From DATFXM01 sp035315885 (GTDB lineage: Bacteria > Acidobacteriota > Blastocatellia > UBA7656), in NCBI GenBank assembly GCA_035315885.1, contig DATFXM010000158.1, positions 1-64,000 of the forward strand: a stretch of 64,000 nucleotides of DNA, written 5' to 3'. The notes beneath the pieces were generated by a model, which saw only the letters and a program-made list of their open reading frames with translations, had not been told where the DNA came from and searched no databases. This document shows positions 8,658 through 17,069 of this stretch, in pieces. How positions within the stretch are numbered: the first letter of the stretch is position 1; each line of letters opens with the position of its first letter. Position numbers and translations under genes: made by a program.

Positions 8658-10175
8658 TCAATAAAGATTGGTTTCGGGTTTCTGGCGGCGGAAGAAAACG
8701 AAGAGGCTCGAGCGCGCTTCTCCCAGGCGACGGCGCTCGCGCTCGTCGTAAAAACGAAATGCCCACAACATCAGGGGGAACGAACCTGCAACCACGACCT
8801 TCAGCACCATCGTCAGCCAGACCGCACCGGGATGCGGCTGCGCCCCTCGCAAGTAGTCCAATAAATAAAACATTGCGATAACCAGCATCCCTAGCGCCCC
8901 CAGAGTGAACACTCGCCCCCACTCGTAACTGACTTTGAAAAATCTGTTGGACGCCGCAAACCTCAGCCAGCAAAAAACTGCATACGACAACACCGTGGAC
9001 AGAGTCGCTCCGAGACTTCCCCAACGCGGAATCAGCGCGAAATTCAGCGCGAGGTTTACAATCAGGGCCGCGCCAATGACCAGCGGCGCAAAAATCGTAC
9101 GCTTCTTGAGGGTTATGCCGACGTTCAATACGCGCGAAGCACTGTCCAATACTGCCGACAACGCCAGCAGCGGAATGATGTTCGCGGCCGGCCAGTATCC
9201 TTTGAGGCTGAACAGCAAAAGACCGTCACCCCCCAGGGCAGCCACTCCAAGCGCAAGCCACATGCTCGCAAACACGATGTAAGTCAGAACGCGCGAGTAG
9301 TATTCCTCGGCTACTTCTTCGTTCATCACCGAAAAACGCATCACCGTCCAGACCTGGCCGAACGGTACGGTGACCAATACCGTCACCACCGAAACCAGAT
9401 TGTTCGCCATCGAGTAGACACCCACTTCGCTGCGGGTCGAATAGCGGAGCAAAAAAAAGCGATCGATCATCATGAAGAGGTAAAATGCGATCTGACCAAA
9501 AATCAGAGGCGCACCGAATGCGAGCATTTGCCTCAGCTCGCGCAACGAAAATCGCAGGCTCAAATCTCTCCAGACTACGGCGAAAAAGATGACCGCCTCG
9601 AAGATGGTTCCGATGAGTCGTCCAAGCAGAACGCTGGCGGCACTCGCTTCGACCGAAATAACCAGATAGGTGATCACTCCGATCTGAACGCCGAACGCGA
9701 CCACGCTCAGGATCGAATATCTCGTCGACTTGAAGTTCGCGCGCAGTATCGAATCTGGAACGATGTTTATTACTTCGAAGAATACGATCAGGAATACAAG
9801 TCGCAACAGCTCCGGATGCGATGAGCTGGCAGTGAACAGCGCTGCCGAAATGGCGGGAGCGACCGCGTAAAGCAGTAGAGTGAACCCCGCCGTGGTGACG
9901 AACAAGAACACCAAAGTGGATCCGACGACTCGCCGACGATGCTCCTGTTCTTCCGTTTCGTAGTAGTGCCGAAAGAAGGCGTGATTGAGCCCGAAGCTCA
10001 AAACGATAGTTGCAAGCGTAAGGGTGATCGTCAAAAGCGACAGAACACCGAGTTCGCCGGCGGTGAGCTTTCTGGAATAGAGCGGTACGAGGAGAAATCC
10101 GAAGGCACTGCGTATCGCGCTGCCTACACCAAAGCTGAGCGCGTGTTTGAACGTCTTCTTTATTGCGCTGTAGAT
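8658..10175 (-). CDS. Polysaccharide/lipid-linked oligosaccharide flippase (Wzx-like)
   Basis: A polytopic MOP-superfamily transporter with about 14 helices, which moves undecaprenyl-linked glycan across the inner membrane. The first conventional start is TTG at 10034, but the same frame stays open to 10202. The upstream part encodes a typical first helix (SFGVGSAIRSAFGFLLVPLY) without any ATG, GTG or TTG. The true start may be ATC 10175 or ACG 10178, which follow a GGAG at about 10188-10191; otherwise a small lesion has removed the start. A family C repeat lies immediately upstream. The end chosen here (10175) is therefore uncertain. The gene sits between YfhO and a phosphodiesterase in the envelope cluster. 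Confidence 0.8.
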   Translation of the reverse strand: MYSAIKKTFKHALSFGVGSAIRSAFGFLLVPLYSRKLTAGELGVLSLLTITLTLATIVLSFGLNHAFFRHYYETEEQEHRRRVVGSTLVFLFVTTAGFTLLLYAVAPAISAALFTASSSHPELLRLVFLIVFFEVINIVPDSILRANFKSTRYSILSVVAFGVQIGVITYLVISVEASAASVLLGRLIGTIFEAVIFFAVVWRDLSLRFSLRELRQMLAFGAPLIFGQIAFYLFMMIDRFFLLRYSTRSEVGVYSMANNLVSVVTVLVTVPFGQVWTVMRFSVMNEEVAEEYYSRVLTYIVFASMWLALGVAALGGDGLLLFSLKGYWPAANIIPLLALSAVLDSASRVLNVGITLKKRTIFAPLVIGAALIVNLALNFALIPRWGSLGATLSTVLSYAVFCWLRFAASNRFFKVSYEWGRVFTLGALGMLVIAMFYLLDYLRGAQPHPGAVWLTMVLKVVVAGSFPLMLWAFRFYDERERRRLGEARSSLFVFFRRQKPETNLY

Positions 10176-10195
10176 CGTACTCGGCTGCTCCGAAG

Positions 10196-10290
10196 TTCTG
10201 AGTTATGACTTCTGAGTTCTGAGTATTGCCTTTGAGCGCTGAACGTGGCTGGCACACCTGCCGACTAACTCAGACTCAGCACTCAGAACT
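10196..10290. repeat. Family C repeat (GTTCTGAGT / ACTCAGCAC arms)
   Basis: Left words GTTCTGAGT (twice) and right words ACTCAGCACTCAGAACTT form an imperfect inverted pair about 95 bases long. The right arm encodes the last residues (SSEC) and the stop of the YfhO-like gene; the left arm abuts the start region of the flippase. Confidence 0.65.
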
Positions 10291-12747
10291 TACTCGACCA
10301 CCGCGAATTCGTTCGCCCATCATATATGCCACAACCAGCACCGCAGCTAACACGCTCAACCAAACTGAGATCACAAAACTTCGAGGACGAAACGCAAATG
10401 TTACCACATGCTTCCCCGCGGAAACCGCGACCGCCCTCATCGTTCGATTCGCGCGCAGAACTTCGACTCGCTGTCCGTCCACCGACGCAGTCCAACCCGG
10501 ATAGAAGTTGTCGCTCAGCACAAGCAACCCATCGCCGCTGCTATCGGTTTCAACCACGACTCTGTTTCTCTGGTCCTTAACAATTGACGCGGAACCCACT
10601 GCCGCAATCTGCGGTGCGACACTTCCTCGTTCGAGGACAGCGGTCGCTGTTGGGCCACCGTCAACGCGCAGCAGATCAAGAGCTTCCGCCGCGCTACTCG
10701 CATTGACGACCTTCTCTGCAAAGAACGCCCGATTCAATGCAAGCCGGTTTTCATACAGCGAGAGACCTTCCGCCGAATGCAGCAGATCGTACCCTTCGAG
10801 CTGGTTTCTGGCATTTGTCAGGATGTACCGAACATTCAACATGTCGAAGAACCGAGAATGAGCCTCATCAAACACAACGTGACTCAAGTTCTTCTGCGGC
10901 TCGATCAACGAAGCATATTCACGATACCAGCGCGGGAATTGCTGGTTCTTGCCCGAGACTGTAGAGATCCGATAGGGCAAGAGCGTGTTTGGCGGAGCTA
11001 TGATCTTGTCTTCACGGTCGCGAGATGAGACCCTGCGGTTGCTTTCAAGGTCCGACGGCACCGTAAGCACCCGACCCTTTGGTAGCGACGCGATCGTATC
11101 GGTGATTTCAGTGCGCGGAAAGATGCGGCTCGCTTCGTAAGAGCGATCGTACTGTCGAGCGTTCCAAAACAAATCCACCAGCAGCAGTGCCAGCAGTGCT
11201 GCAATAACCCCGCGCTGCTCTACGCTCGTCGAGCGAACGACCCTCGCCGTTATCGTAATAAAGACCAGCACTGCGATCGGCAACAAGAGATCGGGACCAG
11301 GTCTCAGAAACTGAGGTGACAGAACTGCCGCGGCCTTTTTCAAGAACGCCAATTTGCCATGCCCGGCGAACTCATCGGCAAATCCGGTCAGCTTGAACGT
11401 GTACGCGAGCGCAATTCCAGCGCAGAATACCGCGACTGCGAGAACTGCGAATGCCCGGCCGATCCTGAATGCCGCGGCGCGCGCAACGGAACTCGACAGA
11501 AACGAGTCAGTCCCAAATGCAGCGAGCACCGAGGTCGCGAACAGGAACAACACACCCGCTCTAACTGCAACTCTGATGACTTGCAATACAGGAATGAAGC
11601 GAGTGATCAGGACGTACAACGGCGCTCCCATCGTCACCAGCGCGGATAGCAGTGCGATCACCGCGAAAATGCGGATCGTGGTTGGATCGTGTTGTGCGGC
11701 GCAATCGCCTTGCGGTTCGTTTGCGGGGCGCGAGCGAAGCTGGTAGACAGCGAGCGATGCCATCAACAGGCCCACGCCCCCGATGTAGATGCTGTGATCG
11801 TGCGAGACACCGATCGCGGTGAACAACGTCAGCGGACCGGTGTCGTACGCGGCGCCAAACACTGTCGGAAAGATCAGCGTCAACGCATACCACGGCGGCA
11901 AATATATGTAGCCCAGTTCAGCTCCCACGACTTTGCGGTTGGATAGGCTGAGAAGCTCTATTGAAGGCATCCACTGCGTCAATGCGAGCGTGAGACCCAC
12001 CGCAAGGACTACTCCTGCAAGCGCCGCCACTTTCAACAGCGATGGTCCATCCTGCTTTCGTTGAAACCACCAGTACAGGAGACAGTAAGTTGGAATAGCG
12101 GATACGTAGTAGATCTGATTTGGCAGGTAACCACAGAAGAACTGCGCCGCGAGAAAGACTCCGGAGAGCACCGCGTGAAGAAAGCTCAGGCCTCGTAGTG
12201 CGCGGTTCAGGAACAGTAGAATGAGTGGCAACCACAGGAGCCCTCCCCACCATCCGAGCCCGGTCAAATGGAGCAGTGAATGTGCCGACAGCTCAAAAAC
12301 CAGCGAGCCGATCAATGAGCCTGTCGATCCTATCCCAAGCGAAATGAGAAAAAGGTACATGAACACTGCCGCAAGCATCAGTTCGGTTATCCGGGCGAGC
12401 GAGTAACCTAGCGGGACGTCGAAGAACTTGTAGACCAGCAGAAAGGGCGAGAGCGTTCGAGTCACACCATCGGCGTAGATCGGATGACCCGCCATCGTGT
12501 ACGGGTTCCACAATGGGAACTCACCGTCTCGATAAGCCTGAACGACAAAATACTCGCGAGTTACGTACGTATCCGTGAGGTCGCGGCGATTGTAGGGGTA
12601 GTCGGATTGTGCTGCTGAGTAACCCCACGGCAATTGATTGTTCTGCGTCCGGAGATCAATCAGCGTGTGGCCTAAAAAGAAGACTCGCCAGTACATCGCG
12701 ACGAGTGCGAATACCAGTATGGCAATATTGGCAAAATGCCTTTTCAA
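10276..12747 (-). CDS. YfhO-family multispanning membrane protein
   Basis: An 823-residue protein: an N-terminal membrane helix, LIDLRTQNNQLPWGY, about a dozen membrane helices, and a C-terminal periplasmic beta-rich domain with LVLSDNFYPGWTASVDG, a hallmark of YfhO. Members are GT-C-like envelope proteins linked to glycosylation of cell-wall polymers and lipids. The extracellular domain near residues 535-780 and the final helix (about 790-812) are typical. The last residues RVSSEC and the stop are encoded by a family C repeat. It lies between the flippase and a phosphodiesterase on the same strand. The transferred sugar is unknown. Confidence 0.85.
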   Translation of the reverse strand: MKRHFANIAILVFALVAMYWRVFFLGHTLIDLRTQNNQLPWGYSAAQSDYPYNRRDLTDTYVTREYFVVQAYRDGEFPLWNPYTMAGHPIYADGVTRTLSPFLLVYKFFDVPLGYSLARITELMLAAVFMYLFLISLGIGSTGSLIGSLVFELSAHSLLHLTGLGWWGGLLWLPLILLFLNRALRGLSFLHAVLSGVFLAAQFFCGYLPNQIYYVSAIPTYCLLYWWFQRKQDGPSLLKVAALAGVVLAVGLTLALTQWMPSIELLSLSNRKVVGAELGYIYLPPWYALTLIFPTVFGAAYDTGPLTLFTAIGVSHDHSIYIGGVGLLMASLAVYQLRSRPANEPQGDCAAQHDPTTIRIFAVIALLSALVTMGAPLYVLITRFIPVLQVIRVAVRAGVLFLFATSVLAAFGTDSFLSSSVARAAAFRIGRAFAVLAVAVFCAGIALAYTFKLTGFADEFAGHGKLAFLKKAAAVLSPQFLRPGPDLLLPIAVLVFITITARVVRSTSVEQRGVIAALLALLLVDLFWNARQYDRSYEASRIFPRTEITDTIASLPKGRVLTVPSDLESNRRVSSRDREDKIIAPPNTLLPYRISTVSGKNQQFPRWYREYASLIEPQKNLSHVVFDEAHSRFFDMLNVRYILTNARNQLEGYDLLHSAEGLSLYENRLALNRAFFAEKVVNASSAAEALDLLRVDGGPTATAVLERGSVAPQIAAVGSASIVKDQRNRVVVETDSSGDGLLVLSDNFYPGWTASVDGQRVEVLRANRTMRAVAVSAGKHVVTFAFRPRSFVISVWLSVLAAVLVVAYMMGERIRGGRVSSEC

Positions 12748-12864
12748 AGTGCTGAGTGCTGAGTATTTGTTCTTCTGTGAATCGGAATTGCAAACGGCGA
12801 GTCGTCCTCAGCACTGCGACTGCGTGCTCCAACTCAGCACTCAGCACTCAGCACTCAGCACTCC
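12748..12864. repeat. Family C repeat (GTGCTGA units, inverted pair)
   Basis: The left arm has AAGTGCTGAGTGCTGAGT directly before the YfhO start codon. The right arm has four or more ACTCAGC units. The 117-base gap between two minus-strand genes is filled by this element. Confidence 0.75.
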
Positions 12865-14448
12865 TCACATATACCCAAGGCTGCGGAGTTTTTCCTCGAC
12901 CAGTTTTTGTTCTTCTTCGGTCAATTCACCGGAGGTCTGCATGACTGAAACCCCGGCCGCGGACCCTGTCGCAGGCACCTCGGAAACAACCTTGCCGCTG
13001 AGCGCATCGGCGATGACTTTACCATCCAGACCTTCGGGCACTGAACCGCCGGCCGCTGCGAGGATCGTGGGCACCAGGTCGCATACATTGGGCGCGACAC
13101 TTCCTGCGCTCCTGCGTATTCCTGGCCCCTTCATTATTAGAAGGCCATCCGGCCGGTGATCTCCCGCCCACCAGAATCCTTTCGCGCGAACTTCGGCAGG
13201 CGGTTCGCCGAGTTGAGCGTGCGGGTTCCAATAGACGAACAAATCGCTGGCGCGTTCGACAAAGGGTCCTGAATAAAGGTCCCTCCTTCGACCGACGCTT
13301 TCGACAACGGGCGTTCCGTGCGAGTCCTTCCAACCTCTCAGTTCGTTGATCACTCGATCACAGACTTCGTCGTACTGCGACTGTTTCACGACTCCTGACG
13401 GATTTCGGCCTTCGAGATTGATGTTTATGACGTGACGTCCGGCCTCCGAGTAGGCGACAGTGTGCGGCCAATCTATCGAGTCATAGAACGCATCCTTCTC
13501 GACGGCTTGAAGTCGCTTTACGCGTTCGGCGCCAACCGTCGCCTTGAGTCTGTTCTTAACCGCCTGAGGCAGAACGCGCCTGGCAACGTCCTTTGCCCGA
13601 ACGAAGGGCAAGTTATTTGCCTTTGAGGACCGGGCCATAACCCCGCGCTCGCACAGCCAGTCGGGCAACTGATAAGAGGCATTTGAATGCCGGCCCATTC
13701 CGTGGTCCGATATCAGGTAAATTTGAGTATCGCTGTCGGTAAGCGTCAGGAGTTCGGATACCGCGATGTCGAGCGATTCATAAACCAATCGCAGCGAGTC
13801 CGGACGATTCCACAGATTGTGACCTGCCCAATCGCTGGCGGTGTACACGATCATGAAAAAGTCCACGGAGCGGGTTGAGAGTAGATACTTCGCTGCCTCC
13901 GTCTGTAGTGATATGAGATCTGTCCAGGCTCTTGCCGCGCTTCCGATATCACCGCTGCGCATCATCTCGCCGAGTCCTTCGGGCGCGGACCGGTAGGCGG
14001 GAAATCTGCCGAGTAGTTCCTGCCTCAGATCTCGCGGCCAGAAAGCGTTGTCGTTAAGCTCTGGTGCGTCCAGCCCGCTGATCATGAACGACCCTGCGTT
14101 GCCGGAAGCAGGGTAAGTCATCGGCACGTTCAGAAAACCACACTTGAGTCCAAGCCGCTCCAGATACGAAGATACGATCTGCCCTGTTCGATCTCCGCCC
14201 GTGAAAAATTCCTGACGCTGAGTCTTGAAATTTCGATCAGAAAACACGAACAGTCCGTGCCGCCCCGGATTCAATCCAGTGAGGATCGATGTCCACGCGG
14301 AGGCACTGTGCATGTTAGGTGTGGAGAGAAGTCGCGCTACAAAGCCTTCGTTCATCAGGCTAGCGATCGCAGGCAAGCGCCCCTCGCGAGCCCACGGCTC
14401 GATGAGATCGAGTGTCGCCGCATCTAGTCCGATGACAAGTATCTTCAC
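12865..14448 (-). CDS. Alkaline-phosphatase-superfamily phosphodiesterase (copy 2)
   Basis: A 527-residue paralog of the other two. D9 (VIGLDAATLD) is the first metal ligand and S48 occupies the likely nucleophile position before ILTGLNPGRHG. ISDHGMGRH and WAGDHRPDG supply the remaining metal ligands. It has no signal peptide and ends EEKLRSLGYM. It overlaps the upstream paralog by 4 bases (14445-14448), which indicates translational coupling. The substrate is unknown: nucleotide, phospholipid and sulfate esters are all known for the superfamily. Confidence 0.87.
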   Translation of the reverse strand: MKILVIGLDAATLDLIEPWAREGRLPAIASLMNEGFVARLLSTPNMHSASAWTSILTGLNPGRHGLFVFSDRNFKTQRQEFFTGGDRTGQIVSSYLERLGLKCGFLNVPMTYPASGNAGSFMISGLDAPELNDNAFWPRDLRQELLGRFPAYRSAPEGLGEMMRSGDIGSAARAWTDLISLQTEAAKYLLSTRSVDFFMIVYTASDWAGHNLWNRPDSLRLVYESLDIAVSELLTLTDSDTQIYLISDHGMGRHSNASYQLPDWLCERGVMARSSKANNLPFVRAKDVARRVLPQAVKNRLKATVGAERVKRLQAVEKDAFYDSIDWPHTVAYSEAGRHVININLEGRNPSGVVKQSQYDEVCDRVINELRGWKDSHGTPVVESVGRRRDLYSGPFVERASDLFVYWNPHAQLGEPPAEVRAKGFWWAGDHRPDGLLIMKGPGIRRSAGSVAPNVCDLVPTILAAAGGSVPEGLDGKVIADALSGKVVSEVPATGSAAGVSVMQTSGELTEEEQKLVEEKLRSLGYM

Positions 14449-16046
14449 TCAATGTACCCGAGCCCGCGGAGTCTTTCCTTCAGCTCAGCTTCCTCGCCGG
14501 CGCTGTATACTCGTGCCGCGGTCGCCGGACCTTCTCTGTACGACGTCCCCGCTCGCGGCGCCACCCTCTGTTCCACGAATGTCTCAGTCAACGCGCGGCC
14601 GTCCATGTCTTCTGTCAAAGGCATCGACAACGACGCAAGCGCCGTAGGACCCACATCGCGGAGGTTCGGCGCCGCGGTGAATGCAGCCTGCGCCGCGATG
14701 CCGGGACCCCAGGCGATCAATATGCCGTCGCGAGAGTGCGTCCCGGTAGTCGAGTCCGCCTGTACGACAACTTCTCCATAGCTCGGTCTCTCGTTGTAGA
14801 CGTACTCATCGTGCCGGGGGATCATTACAACGTCAGGAAGACGCTCGGCCCAACGTCCGCTGAAAATCTCCTCGCGAGACTGTACTGCTTCGAACACCTG
14901 TTCGCCGTTTAGAGGAGAACGGAGGTCACTCAAGACCGACTTGACCTCAGCTACAACCGACGCGTATTCGCTCGGAGCTACCACGCCGTCGCATTCGCGC
15001 CCGCGAAGGTTTACCCACACGCCCTTGTCCTGAGCAAAGAACGCGCGAGTCCTTGACCAGTCGATCTCTTCAAGAAATCCGCCGCCGTACTGCACCTTTT
15101 TCTCGAGCACGTTTCCATCAAACCGCTGCGGCTTTATCCTGCGGCTGATTTTTTCAGTCAAGGATTTCAGTTGTGCCCTGCTCTTGCGGGACGCCGGAGT
15201 CTTGAAGCTGAGCAGACCCGCGTTGGCCAGCGCTTCGTTCACCCGCACTTCGTACAGTTCGGCGCAAAAGCCATGGTCGGAGCAAACCAGGACCCTGCAA
15301 TCCCCTGTAAGACTCTCGACTACGCGACCTACCGCAGCATCCAGCCTCATGTAGATTTCGGGAATGAACTCGCGGAACTCGGCGGGAGTCTTCGGATCAT
15401 GTCGAGGGTGAGCGGAATCCATGTCCGCCCAGTAATCGTGCTGTGCCCGATCAAGTACCGAGAACACAACCATCATGAAGTCCCAATCTCCGCGGTTGAG
15501 AAGAAACGCCAGCGCCTTCTCGCACACATCGATAGACCTTCTGAATTCCTCGGCACGTGCGTGTCGATCCGGTATGCGGTCGGGCTCGATGATGTAATCG
15601 GGTATTGCCTTCAGCAGTTCAGGCTTGAGGGTTGGAGGATAAGTGAATTCAGATTCGAGACCCGGCGTGAGCATGCCGGTGACCATCGTACCGTTAATCT
15701 GCTCCGGCGGATAAGTAGTCGGCACGTTCAACACTACCGACCTTCCGCCCGCCTGGCCGATGAGATCCCAGACGGGTCGCGTCATGATGTCGCGTCCGCT
15801 CATCGCCCGCACGCCGTAGTCTCCTGCATTCTTTATAAACGGCGAGAACACGCCGTGCATGCCTTCGCTGGTGCCGGTCGTACAGCTTGCCCAGCCGGGG
15901 AAGCTGTTTGGGAGAATTGTAGAGCGCAACGGGGCGAACGAACCTTCCTTCATCAATGTAGCGATGTTTGAAAGGCGGCCAGAAGAGACCAGCGGCTTTA
16001 TGATGTCAAAGGTAGCGCCGTCCAGCCCTAAGATTGCGGTCTTCAT
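14445..16046 (-). CDS. Alkaline-phosphatase-superfamily phosphodiesterase (copy 3)
   Basis: A 533-residue paralog with D9 (ILGLDGATFD), probable nucleophile S48 in LPNSFPGWA, then TGTSEGMHG. CSDHGFCAELY and TGTHSRDGILIAWGPG carry the other metal ligands. There is no signal peptide and the C-terminus is ERLRGLGYIE. It is coupled by a 4-base overlap to copy 2 and lies about 80 bases after the APS kinase. Three diverged copies in one cluster suggest successive steps on related substrates rather than redundancy, which is inference. Confidence 0.87.
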   Translation of the reverse strand: MKTAILGLDGATFDIIKPLVSSGRLSNIATLMKEGSFAPLRSTILPNSFPGWASCTTGTSEGMHGVFSPFIKNAGDYGVRAMSGRDIMTRPVWDLIGQAGGRSVVLNVPTTYPPEQINGTMVTGMLTPGLESEFTYPPTLKPELLKAIPDYIIEPDRIPDRHARAEEFRRSIDVCEKALAFLLNRGDWDFMMVVFSVLDRAQHDYWADMDSAHPRHDPKTPAEFREFIPEIYMRLDAAVGRVVESLTGDCRVLVCSDHGFCAELYEVRVNEALANAGLLSFKTPASRKSRAQLKSLTEKISRRIKPQRFDGNVLEKKVQYGGGFLEEIDWSRTRAFFAQDKGVWVNLRGRECDGVVAPSEYASVVAEVKSVLSDLRSPLNGEQVFEAVQSREEIFSGRWAERLPDVVMIPRHDEYVYNERPSYGEVVVQADSTTGTHSRDGILIAWGPGIAAQAAFTAAPNLRDVGPTALASLSMPLTEDMDGRALTETFVEQRVAPRAGTSYREGPATAARVYSAGEEAELKERLRGLGYIE

Positions 16047-16125
16047 TTTCTAAGCACGCCTTCTAAGCACACTCTGGACAACGAACCTTCTGTGAATATA
16101 GAAGCCGTCGCTCGCGCCTGCGAAT

Positions 16126-16683
16126 TCAAGGCTGAGCGAGCGCCGCGGACTCCGCGGCAACGAACTCCAGCTCCTCAAGCCGTGCTACGATCCTAGCCGC
16201 GCTCTCCTCGGGAGTCTCAACGTCGCTGTGCACGACGACCTCCGGATTGCTTGGCTCTTCGTAAGGGTCATCGATGCCGGTGAAGTTCTTAATCTCACCT
16301 GCGAGCGCCTTCTTGTACAAGCCCTTAACATCGCGCTCTGCAAGAACGTCGATGGGGCACTTCACATAGACCTCGATGAACGAACCTATCTGCGCTCGAA
16401 CCTCGTCGCGGATCTCGCGGTAAGGGGAAATGGCTGCGGCGATTGCGACGACGCAGTTGCGGCTCAATAGATGACAGACGAAGCCTATTCTTCTGATGTT
16501 TGTATCGCGATCTTCCTTTGAAAACCCGAGTCCTTTAGAGAGGTTTGTTCTGATGATGTCGCCGTCCAGAACTTCGACTCGATGGCCGCGATTCTTGAGC
16601 TCGTTCTCTACAAGGCGTGCGAGCGTGGTCTTCCCCGCACCCGATAATCCTGTAAACCAGATTGTGAATCCCTTTTGTACCAA
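16126..16683 (-). CDS. cysC: Adenylylsulfate (APS) kinase
   Basis: A 185-residue P-loop kinase that phosphorylates APS to PAPS, the universal sulfate donor. The Walker A is at residues 12-20 (GLSGAGKTT) and DGDIIR follows at 40-45. GLGFSKEDRDTNIRR and the late FTGIDDPYEEP are diagnostic of the family. Length is normal. No ATP sulfurylase or PAPS reductase lies nearby. Its position at the head of the envelope cluster suggests that the PAPS is used for sulfation of an envelope glycan or lipid, although no recognisable sulfotransferase is in the window. Confidence 0.93.
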   Translation of the reverse strand: MVQKGFTIWFTGLSGAGKTTLARLVENELKNRGHRVEVLDGDIIRTNLSKGLGFSKEDRDTNIRRIGFVCHLLSRNCVVAIAAAISPYREIRDEVRAQIGSFIEVYVKCPIDVLAERDVKGLYKKALAGEIKNFTGIDDPYEEPSNPEVVVHSDVETPEESAARIVARLEELEFVAAESAALAQP

Positions 16684-16810
16684 TTTCTTCTCCGTTATGC
16701 GGAATAGTCCGCTCGCCTCGTGAATCGAGAATCCTAAATACTAATTGGTGACCTGCAAAAAGTGAAGGTTGCCGCAGCAGGGTTTCGGGTTAGGCAGGAG
16801 GCAGTATTGC

Positions 16811-16925
16811 AGGTTTCGGGTTTAGGGTTTCGGGTTCGCTTAATTCAGTATCAATCTTCTATCCCTAAACGAAAATCCTCTAACGATTTTACAACCGCCA
16901 ATCTAAGAAACCCGAAACCCTAAAC
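16811..16925. repeat. Family A palindromic element, subtype 1
   Basis: The termini are GTTTAGGGTTTCGGGTT and its inverse AACCCGAAACCCTAAAC. The core of about 70 bases (TCAATCTTCTATCC... GATTTTA...CCGCCAATCTAAG) reappears in reverse orientation at 51699-51830. It lies between the divergent cysC and permease genes. An extra half-site GGTTTCGGGTT occurs near 16780. Confidence 0.8.
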
Positions 16926-16940
16926 AATGCATCAGCAAAC

Positions 16941-16970
16941 TTGACATCCCTAGCAGCCACATACAATAAT
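16941..16970 (+). promoter_or_regulatory. Probable promoter of the first permease
   Basis: TTGACA at 16941-16946, with TACAAT at 16962-16967 (15-base spacer) or AATAAT at 16965-16970 (18-base spacer). A promoter here argues against translation starting at the in-frame TTG of the same -35 box and favours ATG 17070. Confidence 0.5.
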
Positions 16971-17069
16971 CGCCCCGCTCCCAACATCAATTCGACATGT
17001 CTACCAGGTTACTCTGCCCTTTTGTGCGATGCTCGACTGGATAAAGGGCAACGAGAGGAATTCAGACGA

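Noticed and set aside
9226..10257. A 343-codon frame on the minus strand in the flippase region.
   Set aside because: It is a frame-shifted reading of the flippase coding DNA with no domain, and its start lies in a repeat.
16941..17069. An earlier TTG start for the first permease.
   Set aside because: The TTG is the -35 box of a likely promoter, and ATG 17070 has a good ribosome site.
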